From positions 62,001 through 126,000 of the forward strand of contig CABIZF010000008.1 of the NCBI GenBank assembly GCA_902363135.1: a stretch of DNA of 64,000 nt, given 5' to 3'. Under the pieces are notes generated by a model. That model saw nothing but the letters and a program-made list of their open reading frames with translations. It did no database searches and had not been told where the DNA came from. How positions within the stretch are numbered: position 1 is the first letter of the stretch; the number at the start of each line of letters is the position of its first letter. The stretch is from Lachnospiraceae bacterium (GTDB taxonomy: Bacteria > Bacillota > Clostridia > Lachnospirales > Lachnospiraceae). The position numbers and the translations under genes were made by a program. Below, one piece after another: positions 1 to 8,097 of the stretch.

Positions 1-1
1 G

Positions 2-130
2 GTATGCGACGGCCCACAGGAGCAGAGGGCGTCAGAGGAGCTCGCGGCATTTATCGAGCAGGAGCTTGAGGGCGAGGTGTTTCGCAGCGTGAACACAGAT
101 CGCGAAGCGACTGCGTTCATGAGCAAGTAG
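2..130 (+). CDS. 3' end of an unidentified protein with a repeat-encoded C-terminal tail
   Basis: An open frame runs in from the left edge and stops at TAG 128-130; the start lies outside the window. The 42 visible residues are rich in Glu and Gln (EELAAFIEQELEGEVF) and cannot be assigned to a family. The last codons, reading NTDREATAFMSK, are not ordinary gene sequence. They are encoded by the interspersed repeat that begins at 91, and the repeat also supplies the stop codon. The fumarase beta subunit at 14261 ends with the same tail. This suggests that repeat insertion replaced the native 3' end. The frame is supported by the shared tail; the function is unknown. Confidence 0.6.
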   Translation, partial: VCDGPQEQRASEELAAFIEQELEGEVFRSVNTDREATAFMSK

Positions 131-188
131 CGAAGCTAGGCCCTGTCAGCAGAGCTGCAGGGATGGATTGCGAATGTCCGCTTTACCG
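91..188 (+). repeat. Interspersed structured repeat, copy A
   Basis: First copy of a roughly 95-bp repeat. It has two hairpins. The first pairs GAAC-CAG with CTG-GTTC around an inner TCGC-GAA-GCGA, with a bulged A. The second is CCCTG(T)CAGC-AGA-GCTGCAGGG with a bulged T. A GGATTGCGAATGTCC segment follows, then CGCTTTACCG. The 5' half lies inside the coding frame of the truncated gene. Related copies occur at 14806, 18281, 18350, 35731 and 42246. Confidence 0.85.
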
Positions 189-261
189 ACGATTGAATTT
201 TGTTCAAAAATAAATACTTACATGACAGAAAAACAGGTGTATGATTCGTCACAACAACAAA

Positions 262-290
262 TGAGGCAGCTGCGTTTTGCAGCTGCCTCA
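262..290 (-). terminator. Terminator of the L,D-transpeptidase gene
   Basis: Perfect 12-bp hairpin (TGAGGCAGCTGC / GCAGCTGCCTCA, 5-nt loop) about 25 bp beyond the stop codon of the minus-strand gene. A T-rich but imperfect tract follows on the minus strand. Nothing else is recognisable between 189 and 261. Confidence 0.7.
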
Positions 291-312
291 AATCATTTCT
301 GAAACAGATCAG

Positions 313-2097
313 TTATCGTACACTGTACGGATTCTGGAAGGTATCGGTCGGGTCATAGCTCTTGGAGAGGCTCTGCTTCGGTACCTTTTCAATTTCGATA
401 TTGCTCGGCTTCGTGACCTTGTTGCTGACGGTTACCTTCGTGCCCACCGGAACATTGTCGAACAGCCATTTTGCATGCTTTACAGAGAGTCGGATACATC
501 CGGCGGAAGCTGCGGTGCCGAGCTTGTTGTACTCGGAGGTCTCCAGTGTGTATGGATTGTTGTAGCTCGTATTCGGCACGGAGTGGAAGAGGATATCCGA
601 AGTAATGTGGGAGCAATACTGTCCCCAGGTCGGTCCCATCAGCTCATGCCAGTACAGCTTATCCTTGATCGTGAACGTACCGGCCGGTGTAGTGCATCCG
701 GCACGGGCAGTCGAGCAGACAAATGCCTTGACTGCGGTGTTGCCCCGGTATACGACGACAAAGCACTGATAGCCGTTGCTGGCGGTACCGCGCTGTACCT
801 TAATGCTCCACGGCCCGGTCAGAGATACTTTGATCTTACCGTTTGTGCCGAAGTCATACAGCTTTCCGTCGATCGTACGTTTTCCGGTCACCATCTTGCC
901 GGTCGTCTTATCGAAATAATACTTTACATCATTTTGCTGCAGCCATCCGGTTTGCATTCTTCCATCTGAATTGAAGTAATAGGTGCCATCATTTGTCCGG
1001 TACCATCCGGTGATCGCGGCTCCATAGGTCTTCGAGGCAGAGGATGGGGTAAGGTAATATTTAGCCTTCTGGTAGGTAAGCCATCCGGTTTGCATGACTC
1101 CGGTCTTCGGGCCAAAGAAATATTTCCGTCCGTTGACGGTCACCCATCCGGTCTTCCGTGCACCCTTCGTGTTTGCGTAATACATATCTGCGCCGACCCG
1201 GAAGAAACCGGTCTCGACTACGCCGTTTGCATCAAAGTAATAATAGGACTTACCAATCTTCAGCCAGCTGAATTCCTGGCGTGCGCAGCCATTTTTCGGA
1301 TTGAAGTAGTAGCGCTTTTTGTTGATGGTCTTCCAGCCGGAAGCACGCTTGTAGTTCGACAGGTAATAGTAGGTCTTGTCATCCGCCTTTACCCAGCCGG
1401 TCTTGGCTGTGCCGGTCTTTTCATTAAAGTAGAAGGTGGATTTGCCGACCTTTACAAGTCCCGAAACACGTTCGCCGGTCTTTTTGTCGAAGTAGTACTG
1501 CTTGCCCTTTACCTTGCGCAGCCCGGTCAGCAGTATGCCCTTTGAGGAAGCGTTGTAGTACTTTCCGTCATAGGAAGATCTTCCGTACGAAGTCATACGT
1601 CCCTTCGGAGTCACGTGATAAAGCTTTCCTTTGACCTTGATCGTGCCGAGCTGAATCTTTCCGTCAGCGCCTGCGTAGTAATATTTGCCTTTGGACTTTA
1701 CCCACGTGTTGACTGCGACCCGACCCTTCTTACTGTTTAAAAAGAAGTAATAGTCGTTGGAGTTGTCGCCGATCCGGTACAGTCCTGCGTAGCCCTTGCA
1801 GAGCTTTCCGCTTTCCGGATGGAAGTAGTAGGTGTATTTGTCCAGCTTGATTGCACCGGTGAAGCGATAGCCGTTGGCGTCAAAGTAATAGGTCGCGCCA
1901 TCGATATCCTTCAGGCCGGTCACCCGCGTATCATTTTGCAGATAGAAAACACCGCCATCGTCCCGCTGCCAGCCGTCTGCTGCCTGGACACTCGTCATCG
2001 TCTGAGATGAGAGTCCAAACGTGGACGCAAGAGACGGAACAGAAATGGCAAGACCTGCAGCGAGCGCAAGGGCAGATACCATTCGTTTAATTTTCAT
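313..2097 (-). CDS. Surface L,D-transpeptidase with cell-wall-binding repeats
   Basis: This 594-residue protein should be exported and crosslink peptidoglycan, or anchor itself to the wall. A Lys/Arg-start signal peptide covers about residues 1-38 and ends near VQAA. From about residue 40 to 440 there is a long array of aromatic-rich 20-residue repeats (GW..... YYF type), as in choline/wall-binding proteins. The C-terminal YkuD domain holds the signature SAGCIRLS, with nucleophile Cys about 534 and a preceding conserved His in LFHSVPN. I chose the start at 2097 (MKIKRMVSALALAAG) because it gives a clean signal peptide behind an AAGGA ribosome site; an upstream in-frame ATG at 2205 would add a non-signal-like stretch. 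It is a single gene, divergent from the hydrogenase operon. The L,D-transpeptidase class is secure; the exact substrate is not. Confidence 0.9.
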   Translation of the reverse strand: MKIKRMVSALALAAGLAISVPSLASTFGLSSQTMTSVQAADGWQRDDGGVFYLQNDTRVTGLKDIDGATYYFDANGYRFTGAIKLDKYTYYFHPESGKLCKGYAGLYRIGDNSNDYYFFLNSKKGRVAVNTWVKSKGKYYYAGADGKIQLGTIKVKGKLYHVTPKGRMTSYGRSSYDGKYYNASSKGILLTGLRKVKGKQYYFDKKTGERVSGLVKVGKSTFYFNEKTGTAKTGWVKADDKTYYYLSNYKRASGWKTINKKRYYFNPKNGCARQEFSWLKIGKSYYYFDANGVVETGFFRVGADMYYANTKGARKTGWVTVNGRKYFFGPKTGVMQTGWLTYQKAKYYLTPSSASKTYGAAITGWYRTNDGTYYFNSDGRMQTGWLQQNDVKYYFDKTTGKMVTGKRTIDGKLYDFGTNGKIKVSLTGPWSIKVQRGTASNGYQCFVVVYRGNTAVKAFVCSTARAGCTTPAGTFTIKDKLYWHELMGPTWGQYCSHITSDILFHSVPNTSYNNPYTLETSEYNKLGTAASAGCIRLSVKHAKWLFDNVPVGTKVTVSNKVTKPSNIEIEKVPKQSLSKSYDPTDTFQNPYSVR

Positions 2098-2319
2098 AGT
2101 TCCTTTTTTCTCCCCTTTCTGAAAATATACTCTCGAAATCTTTCCGAAATACCGGATAGAAGGATGCGAGGGTACATAATAAGTTCTCCGAACAATGCGA
2201 AACACCGGCCTTTGTGGCTGGCCGAAACCGGCTGCAAATGCAGGTGTACTATAGAAGAGAACCGTTTAACTGATTGGAAATGTAAGATGCTGTCAGGTTT
2301 AACAGCATTTTCCGTTTTC

Positions 2320-2348
2320 ATTATAGAGGGTGCGCATGGGAAAAGCAA
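2320..2348 (-). promoter_or_regulatory. Promoter of the L,D-transpeptidase gene
   Basis: On the minus strand TTGCTT and TATAAT are separated by 17 bp. This predicts a 5' leader of about 215 nt before the start at 2097. The leader contains a small hairpin (TGCTGT...ACAGCA), but I recognise no known riboswitch in it. Confidence 0.6.
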
Positions 2349-2413
2349 GATAAAAACCCGAAGAAAAATCTTAAGAATCGTCTAATATCAGGGCAGTATG
2401 ACGAAAAGATTCA

Positions 2414-2442
2414 TTGACAAAATAATAACAATCTTATATACT
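2414..2442 (+). promoter_or_regulatory. Promoter of the hydrogenase-Hdr-fumarate reductase operon
   Basis: A perfect -35 TTGACA (2414-2419), a 17-bp spacer and -10 TATACT (2437-2442) predict transcription from about 2449, just upstream of the cobalamin aptamer. Confidence 0.85.
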
Positions 2443-2466
2443 GAAAAAGTGTAATTGAATATTGCA

Positions 2467-2658
2467 GTATCAGGTGCAGAAGATAGTCTTTTTTTCGATT
2501 CCATTTATGAGACATTTTCTGAAGAGGGAATCAGGTGCGAGTCCTGAGCGAACTGGTCACTGTATTCAGGGAGCGAGCTTCGAAAACCATTGCATAACCC
2601 AAATGTGTGAGAAGGTGAAGCAAGCGATGATCTGTAAGTCAGGAAACCTGCCTGGTAC
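2467..2658 (+). ncRNA. Cobalamin riboswitch aptamer
   Basis: All hallmark segments of the B12 aptamer are present in order: CAGGTGC at the 5' side, GGGAATCAGGTGCGAGTCC, the ACTGT core, GGGAGCGA, CCATTG, GAGAAGGTGAAGCAAGCGATGA, and the B12-box AAGTCAGGAAACCTGCC (2636-2652). The closing helix P1 pairs 2467-2474 with 2651-2658 over 8 bp, including one G-U. Such RNAs bind adenosyl- or other cobalamins and usually lower expression when B12 is plentiful. It lies between the operon promoter and the first gene. Confidence 0.93.
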
Positions 2659-2697
2659 ATGAGATGTGCTCCAGACACAGCATAAGCATCCAGCCAG

Positions 2698-2727
2698 ACC
2701 ATAGGGTATCAGGGAATACCATATGGT
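2698..2727 (+). promoter_or_regulatory. Riboswitch expression-platform hairpin over the first start codon
   Basis: ACCATA-G-GGTAT pairs with ATACC-A-TATGGT. The loop contains AGGGA, the ribosome site, and the ATG at 2723 lies inside the 3' stem. No run of T follows, so control is probably at translation initiation rather than by termination. This part is inference from the geometry. Confidence 0.65.
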
Positions 2728-2935
2728 TTGTTCCGTGTGTCTGCAAGGGGAGCAGCCACTATTTTTTTGCTCAAAATGCAGGCAGGATCTGATGTCCGTC
2801 TGCTTTGATTTATACAGGGATCATCTCATGGCAGAGCGATTGCACAGTGAATACCTCCACAGCTGTTCCATTTCAGATGCGCCATCATCTGCAGTGGAAC
2901 AGCAAACGTATAAAAAACGAAAGGGAGTGAGATGA
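2723..2935 (+). CDS. Small protein with two CxxC motifs, first gene of the riboswitch operon
   Basis: 70 residues starting MVCSVCLQ, with CxxC at 3-6 and CSKC at 16-19, spaced like a zinc ribbon or a small metal site. The C-terminus is basic. No family is recognised. The ATG is 7 nt behind AGGGA. The stop overlaps the next start as ATGA, which suggests translational coupling to the hydrogenase. The short length and lack of a family leave some doubt, but riboswitch placement, ribosome site and coupling all favour a real gene. Possible roles are a regulator, an iron-sulfur or zinc accessory protein, or simply a coupling leader; none can be shown here. Confidence 0.6.
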   Translation: MVCSVCLQGEQPLFFCSKCRQDLMSVCFDLYRDHLMAERLHSEYLHSCSISDAPSSAVEQQTYKKRKGVR

Positions 2936-4455
2936 TGCGAGGAGTATACACTTCGGTAAATGATATTCGAAAAATGGTTTTTGCTGAAGTGGCAAGGCTG
3001 GCCTACGATTATCAGGATGGGGATCTGTCACAGATGGAGCAGATTCCGTACCGGATCATCCCGGGCGAGATCTCGACCTACCGGGAGAGCGTGTTTCTGG
3101 AGCGTGCGATTGTAGGAGAACGCATGCGTCTTGCGATGGGGCTGCCGTTTCGGGCGGCATCGGAGCATGCGCCGGTATCGGAAGGTGCACTGGAATGTGT
3201 AAGGCCGGAGAAATACTATCAGCCGCCGCTGATTAATATTATCAAATTTGCATGTCATAAATGTCCGGATAATATCGTACATGTGACGGATGTCTGTCAG
3301 GGCTGTCTGGCACATCCATGCCAGGAGGTCTGTCCAAAAAATGCGATTTCATTTGCAGACGGGAAATCTGTGATCGATCAGGAGAAATGTGTCAAATGTG
3401 GAAAGTGTATTACCGCCTGCCCATACAGCGCAATCATCCGGCAGGAACGCCCGTGTGCAAAGGCGTGTGGGATGAATGCTATCAGATCCGATGAATATGG
3501 AAGGGCGGATATCGATCAGGAAAAGTGTGTTTCGTGCGGGATGTGTCTGGTGAACTGTCCGTTCGGCGCGATCTCAGATAAAGCACAGATTTTTCAGACG
3601 ATTCAGGCGATAAAGAGCGATGTGCCGGTCTATGCTGCGATTGCGCCTGCGGTGGAAGGCCAGTTCGGCCCGGGACTGACACCGGGCAGGATTCGGAGCG
3701 CATTTCAGGCGCTTGGCTTTACCGATGTCATAGAGGTGGCGATCGGAGCCGATTTGTGTACGATTGAGGAAGCCGGGGACTTTATGAAGGAAGTACCGGA
3801 GAAGCTGCCGTTTATGGCGACTTCGTGCTGTCCGGCCTGGTCGATGATGGCCAGGAAGCTGTTTCCGGACTACAGCGAGTGCATTTCCATGGCATTGACG
3901 CCGATGGTGCTTACCGGACGTCTGATGAAGAAAAAATATCCGGGCTGCAAGGTGGCGTTCATTGGCCCGTGTGCGGCGAAAAAGCTGGAGGCGGGACGCC
4001 GGTCTGTCCGCAGCGACATTGATTTCGTGCTGACCTTCGAGGAAGTGATGGGAATGTTCGAGGCAAAGCAGATTGATTTTTCCACTCTTGCCGAGCAGGA
4101 GCCGATGCATGGTGCGAGCGGAGACGGGCGCGGCTTTGCGGTGAGCGGCGGAGTCGCAGAGGCGGTCGTGAACTGTATCAAAGAGCAATATCCGGACCGT
4201 GAGGTAAAGGTGGCGAATGCAGAGGGACTTGCAGACTGTAAGAAGCTTCTGACGATGGCGAAGGCCGGAAAATACAACGGCTATCTGCTGGAGGGCATGG
4301 CATGTCCGGGCGGCTGCGTGGCAGGAGCCGGGACCGTGCAGCCGATCGCAAAGGCAGCGGCCTCTGTAAAGCTGCGAAAGAAGAAATCCACGAATGCACA
4401 TGCGCTGGACAGCGATTACCAGGATCTGCTCGGATCCCTGGATGAACGCGGATGA
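2932..4455 (+). CDS. Monomeric [FeFe] hydrogenase, group B-like
   Basis: 507 residues. It reversibly makes H2 from reduced ferredoxin in the cytoplasm. The N-terminal third carries many cysteines for FeS clusters: CQGCLAHPCQEVCP, CVKCGKCITACP, CAKACGMNAI and CVSCGMCLVNCP. The H-cluster domain has all three signatures: TSCCPAW, GPCAAKKLE and EGMACPGGCVAGAG. There is no N-terminal 2Fe-2S domain and no NADH-binding subunit next door, unlike trimeric bifurcating hydrogenases. Start choice is between 2932 and the adjacent ATG at 2935. HdrB follows after 31 bp. Hydrogenase identity is firm. Group B placement is by domain layout, and its direct partnership with Hdr/Flx is inference from the operon. 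No HydEFG maturases are in this window. Confidence 0.93.
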   Translation: MMRGVYTSVNDIRKMVFAEVARLAYDYQDGDLSQMEQIPYRIIPGEISTYRESVFLERAIVGERMRLAMGLPFRAASEHAPVSEGALECVRPEKYYQPPLINIIKFACHKCPDNIVHVTDVCQGCLAHPCQEVCPKNAISFADGKSVIDQEKCVKCGKCITACPYSAIIRQERPCAKACGMNAIRSDEYGRADIDQEKCVSCGMCLVNCPFGAISDKAQIFQTIQAIKSDVPVYAAIAPAVEGQFGPGLTPGRIRSAFQALGFTDVIEVAIGADLCTIEEAGDFMKEVPEKLPFMATSCCPAWSMMARKLFPDYSECISMALTPMVLTGRLMKKKYPGCKVAFIGPCAAKKLEAGRRSVRSDIDFVLTFEEVMGMFEAKQIDFSTLAEQEPMHGASGDGRGFAVSGGVAEAVVNCIKEQYPDREVKVANAEGLADCKKLLTMAKAGKYNGYLLEGMACPGGCVAGAGTVQPIAKAAASVKLRKKKSTNAHALDSDYQDLLGSLDERG

Positions 4456-4486
4456 GCGCAGAACTGAAAGAAAGGATTATAAAATT

Positions 4487-5284
4487 ATGAAGTACAGCTA
4501 TTATCCCGGATGTACCTTAAAGACAAAGGCGAAAATGCTGGATGTATATGCGAGAGCTTCAGCGGTGGTACTTGGATTTGAACTGGAGGAGCTTGAGAAC
4601 TGGCAGTGCTGCGGAGGTGTCTATCCGCTTGGTTGTGATGAGATTGCGACAAAGCTCTCCTCCGTCCGTGCACTGAACGAGGCGAAGGAAAAGGGGCAGG
4701 AGCTCGTGACACTCTGCTCTGCCTGTCACCATGTCATAAAAAGGGTCAACGACGACATGAAGAACGTCGAAGATATCCGGATGCGTGCAAACAATTACAT
4801 GCAGCTTTTGGAGCCGTATGCAGGGGAGACGAATGTCCTGCATTATCTGGAGGTGCTGCGCGACCGTGTCGGTTTTGACGAGCTGGCGAAAAAGGTAGTA
4901 AATCCGTTTACCGGAAAGAAGATCGGCGCTTATTATGGCTGCCTGCTTCTGCGTCCCGGTAAGGTGATGGCCTTTGACAATCCGGAGAATCCGAAGATCA
5001 TGGAAGATTTTATCAGGGCCATCGGTGCAGAGCCGGTCATTTATCCGTATCGGAATGAGTGCTGCGGAGGCTACATTTCCCTGAAGGAAAAAGAACTCAC
5101 AGGAACGATATGCAAGGATATCACAGACAGCGCAGCGGGCTTTGGCGCAGATATGCTGATCACCGCCTGTCCGCTTTGCAGGTACAACCTGAACATGGCC
5201 GGAAACGGCGCACTTCCGGTATACTATTTTACAGAGCTTCTTGCTGAGGCTCTCGGGGTAAAAGAGGAGGTGCCAGAGGCGTGA
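4487..5284 (+). CDS. hdrB: Heterodisulfide reductase subunit B-like (CCG domains)
   Basis: 265 residues with two cysteine-rich CCG modules: YYPGC...WQCCGG...CSACHH in the N-terminal half and GAYYGC...NECCGG...CPLCRYN in the C-terminal half. In methanogens this subunit holds the two noncubane 4Fe-4S clusters that cleave the CoM-S-S-CoB disulfide. Bacteria lack those coenzymes, so the substrate here is another disulfide or an electron-acceptor protein. I start it at ATG 4487, behind AAAGGA and next to the conserved MKYSYYPGC; an earlier in-frame ATG at 4394 lies inside the hydrogenase gene. The stop overlaps the GTG of hdrC. Confidence 0.93.
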   Translation: MKYSYYPGCTLKTKAKMLDVYARASAVVLGFELEELENWQCCGGVYPLGCDEIATKLSSVRALNEAKEKGQELVTLCSACHHVIKRVNDDMKNVEDIRMRANNYMQLLEPYAGETNVLHYLEVLRDRVGFDELAKKVVNPFTGKKIGAYYGCLLLRPGKVMAFDNPENPKIMEDFIRAIGAEPVIYPYRNECCGGYISLKEKELTGTICKDITDSAAGFGADMLITACPLCRYNLNMAGNGALPVYYFTELLAEALGVKEEVPEA

Positions 5285-5670
5285 ATACAGAGAAGTCAAG
5301 GGCAGAACAGATAAAGGAAATCAGTGGCGTAAATCCGCTTCGCTGTATGAAGTGCGGAAAATGCTCCGCATCCTGCCCGTCCTTTAACGAGATGGACATC
5401 AAGCCGCATCAGTTCGTGTCTTATGTCATAAATGAAGATATGGAAGCACTGGTAAATTCGAAATCTTTGTGGAAGTGCTTATCCTGCTTTGCCTGCGTGG
5501 AGCGTTGTCCGAGAGACGTAAAGCCGGGAAAGCTGATCGATGCGGCCAGACAGCTGGTGATCCGCCAGCGTGGGGAGACGTATCTTTCCCCGGATGAGAT
5601 CCCGGAGCTGCTGGATCCTGAGGTGCCGCAGCAGCTTCTGGTAAGTGCGTTCAGAAGATACAGGAGGTAA
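5281..5670 (+). CDS. hdrC: Heterodisulfide reductase subunit C-like ferredoxin
   Basis: 129 residues with two 4Fe-4S motifs, CMKCGKCSASCP and CLSCFACVERCP, the typical HdrC layout. It passes electrons from HdrA to HdrB. The start is GTG at 5281, which overlaps the hdrB stop, behind GGAGG. HdrA follows 4 bp downstream with its own GGAGG site inside the end of hdrC. Length is normal for bacterial HdrC. Confidence 0.92.
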   Translation: MNTEKSRAEQIKEISGVNPLRCMKCGKCSASCPSFNEMDIKPHQFVSYVINEDMEALVNSKSLWKCLSCFACVERCPRDVKPGKLIDAARQLVIRQRGETYLSPDEIPELLDPEVPQQLLVSAFRRYRR

Positions 5671-5674
5671 GCGG

Positions 5675-7663
5675 ATGCAAAGGATAGGAGTATTCGTCTG
5701 TCATTGCGGAAGTAATATAGCCGCGACGGTAGACATAAAGAAAGTAGTGGAGATGGCGCTTAAGGAACAGGGCGTCGTACATGCCGAGGATTATCAGTAC
5801 ATGTGTTCCGAGGCCGGCCAGGCAAAAATTCAGGAGGCAATCCGGGAAAAAAGGCTGAGCGGAGTCGTGGTATGCTCCTGCTCCCCTCGCATGCATGAGA
5901 CGACATTCCGGAATGCAGCTAAGCGCGCAGGGTTGAATCCGTACATGGTGGAGATCGCAAATATCCGTGAGCACTGCTCCTGGATCCACAAGGATATGCA
6001 GGAGGCAACGGAGAAGGCTGTGATTCTGATGCGGGCAGCCGTTGCAAAGGTGAATCTGAACACCCCGCTTCAGCCGGGTGAGAGCCTCGTCACGAAGCGT
6101 GCGCTCGTCATCGGCGGTGGTATCGCCGGAATTCAGACCGCGCTTGACATCGCAGAGGCAGGCTATCCGGTCGATATCGTAGAGAAAACTCCGAGCATCG
6201 GAGGAAGGATGTCCCAGCTGGATAAGACATTTCCGACGCTGGACTGCTCGGCCTGTATCCTGACACCGAAGATGGTAGAGGCAAACACACATCCAAACAT
6301 CACGCTTTATACGTACAGCGAGGTGGAGCATGTCAGCGGCTTTGTGGGCGATTTCACGGTCGATATCCGTAAAAAAGCGAGAAGCGTCGATATGAGCAAG
6401 TGTACGGGTTGCGGCGTTTGTCAGGAAAAGTGCCCAAATAAAAAGATTCCAAGCGAGTTCAACCGCGGGCTTGGCAACCGTACTGCGATCTATACGCCGT
6501 TTGCACAGGCAATCCCGAATGTGCCGGTCATTGACCGCGAGCACTGCACGAAGTTTAAGACCGGAAAATGCGGCGTCTGCTCCAAGGTATGCCAGGCGGG
6601 TGCAATCGATTACGAGCAGAAGGATGAGATCATTACACAGAAATACGGTGCGATCGTGGTAGCGACCGGCTTCGATATGATTAAGCTTGATAAATATGAT
6701 GAGTATGCTTATGCGCAGAGTAAGGATGTCATCACCTCTCTGGAGCTGGAGCGTATCATGAACGCGGCGGGTCCGACAAAGGGACATCTGGAGCGGCTCT
6801 CCGATGGAAAAGCACCGAAGGAAATGGTATTTATCCAGTGCGTCGGAAGCCGTTGTGCAGACGACCGCGGAAAGAGCTATTGTTCAAAGATCTGCTGCAT
6901 GTATACAGCCAAGCATGCCATGCTGATCCGGGATAAATATCCAGATGTCAATGTCACAGTATTCTATATCGATGTCCGCACACCGGGAAAGAATTTTGAT
7001 GAATTTTACCGTAGGGCAGTAGAAGAGTACGGTGTCAATTACATAAAGGGACAGGTGGGAAAGGTTCTTTTGCAGCCAAACGGAAAGCTGCTTGTGCGCG
7101 GCGTCGATCTGATCGACAACCGTCAGATATTAAAGGAAGCGGATATGGTCGTTCTGGCGGCGGCAATCGAGCCGAATCCGGATGTAAGAAAGATCGCCAC
7201 CATGCTGACAGCGAGCATCGATACGAACAATTTCCTGACCGAGGCGCATGCGAAGCTGCGTCCGGTAGAATCTCCGACGGCAGGCATTTTCCTCTCCGGC
7301 GTGTGTCAGGGACCGAAGGACATCCCGGAGACCGTTTCACAGGCAGGTGCGGCGGCCGTAAAAGCCATCGGACTGCTTGCCAAAGACAGGCTGATGACAA
7401 ATCCGTGTACGGCACAGGCGGATGAGCTTTTATGCAACGGCTGCTCCCAGTGTGCAAATGTGTGCCCGTACGGTGCGATTTCCTATGAAGAAAAGCAGGT
7501 AAATGATCACGGTATCCGTGAGGTGCGGCGTATCGCACAGGTAAATACCGCGCTCTGCCAGGGCTGCGGTGCATGTACCGTAACGTGTCCGTCCGGAGCC
7601 ATGGATCTGCAGGGCTTTTCAAACAGACAGATTCTTGCGGAGGTAGATGCGATATGTCGATAG
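5675..7663 (+). CDS. hdrA: Heterodisulfide reductase subunit A, electron-bifurcating flavoprotein
   Basis: 662 residues, full length. HdrA carries the bifurcating FAD, which splits electron pairs between ferredoxin and the HdrBC branch. The N-terminal Fe-S part has VCHCGSN, YMCSEAGQ and CSCSPRMH. Then comes the Rossmann FAD motif VIGGGIAGIQTALDI (about residue 145), a CTGCGVCQEKCP cluster with GKCGVCSKVC, and C-terminal ferredoxin domains CNGCSQCANVCP and CQGCGACTVTCP. The ATG at 5675 follows CAGGAGGTAAGCGG. It overlaps the MvhD-like gene by 10 bp. Confidence 0.95.
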   Translation: MQRIGVFVCHCGSNIAATVDIKKVVEMALKEQGVVHAEDYQYMCSEAGQAKIQEAIREKRLSGVVVCSCSPRMHETTFRNAAKRAGLNPYMVEIANIREHCSWIHKDMQEATEKAVILMRAAVAKVNLNTPLQPGESLVTKRALVIGGGIAGIQTALDIAEAGYPVDIVEKTPSIGGRMSQLDKTFPTLDCSACILTPKMVEANTHPNITLYTYSEVEHVSGFVGDFTVDIRKKARSVDMSKCTGCGVCQEKCPNKKIPSEFNRGLGNRTAIYTPFAQAIPNVPVIDREHCTKFKTGKCGVCSKVCQAGAIDYEQKDEIITQKYGAIVVATGFDMIKLDKYDEYAYAQSKDVITSLELERIMNAAGPTKGHLERLSDGKAPKEMVFIQCVGSRCADDRGKSYCSKICCMYTAKHAMLIRDKYPDVNVTVFYIDVRTPGKNFDEFYRRAVEEYGVNYIKGQVGKVLLQPNGKLLVRGVDLIDNRQILKEADMVVLAAAIEPNPDVRKIATMLTASIDTNNFLTEAHAKLRPVESPTAGIFLSGVCQGPKDIPETVSQAGAAAVKAIGLLAKDRLMTNPCTAQADELLCNGCSQCANVCPYGAISYEEKQVNDHGIREVRRIAQVNTALCQGCGACTVTCPSGAMDLQGFSNRQILAEVDAICR

Positions 7664-8097
7664 AGCGAAGCGAAGAATTCAGACCGAAAATAGTAGCGTT
7701 CTGCTGCAACTGGTGCAGCTACGCGGGTGCGGATCTGGCGGGAAGCAGCCGCCTGTCCTACCCGGCCGATGTCAAGATCATCCGGGTACCGTGCTCCTGT
7801 CGGGTCAATCCGATGTTTATTCTCCGTGCATTTGAGAAGGGTGCGGACGGTGTGATCCTGTGCGGATGCCATCCGGGAGACTGTCATTATACGAGCGGAA
7901 ACTTTTATGCGAGAAGACGTATGACACTTCTTTTCTCCATGCTGGATTACCTCGGAGTGGAAAACGGACGTACCCGTGTCGAGTGGGTATCTGCCGCAGA
8001 GGGTGTAAAGTTTTCCGCGACCATGAATGAGTTTGTTGAGAAGATTTACAGTCTCGGCAAAAACGTGAGATTGGGGGATATAAGATGCAGGAACTGA
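7654..8097 (+). CDS. flxD: MvhD/FlxD-like electron-transfer protein
   Basis: 147 residues with the conserved CCNWCSYAGADLAGSSR opening, VPCSCRVNP and CGCHPGDCHY. In MvhAGD and FlxABCD complexes this 2Fe-2S protein carries electrons into HdrA. I start it at ATG 7654 behind GCGGAGGTAGATGCGAT. It overlaps hdrA upstream and the next gene downstream by 13 bp, so translation is tightly coupled. The FlxD name rests on the FlxABC-like genes that follow. Confidence 0.9.
   Translation: MSIERSEEFRPKIVAFCCNWCSYAGADLAGSSRLSYPADVKIIRVPCSCRVNPMFILRAFEKGADGVILCGCHPGDCHYTSGNFYARRRMTLLFSMLDYLGVENGRTRVEWVSAAEGVKFSATMNEFVEKIYSLGKNVRLGDIRCRN

Noticed and set aside
2097..2205. Upstream start of the L,D-transpeptidase at 2205
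   Set aside because: It adds 36 residues that break the signal peptide and has no ribosome site.
3574..4401. Long minus-strand open frame opposite the hydrogenase
   Set aside because: It mirrors the codon structure of the real gene, is Arg/His/Cys-rich, and has no ribosome site or family.
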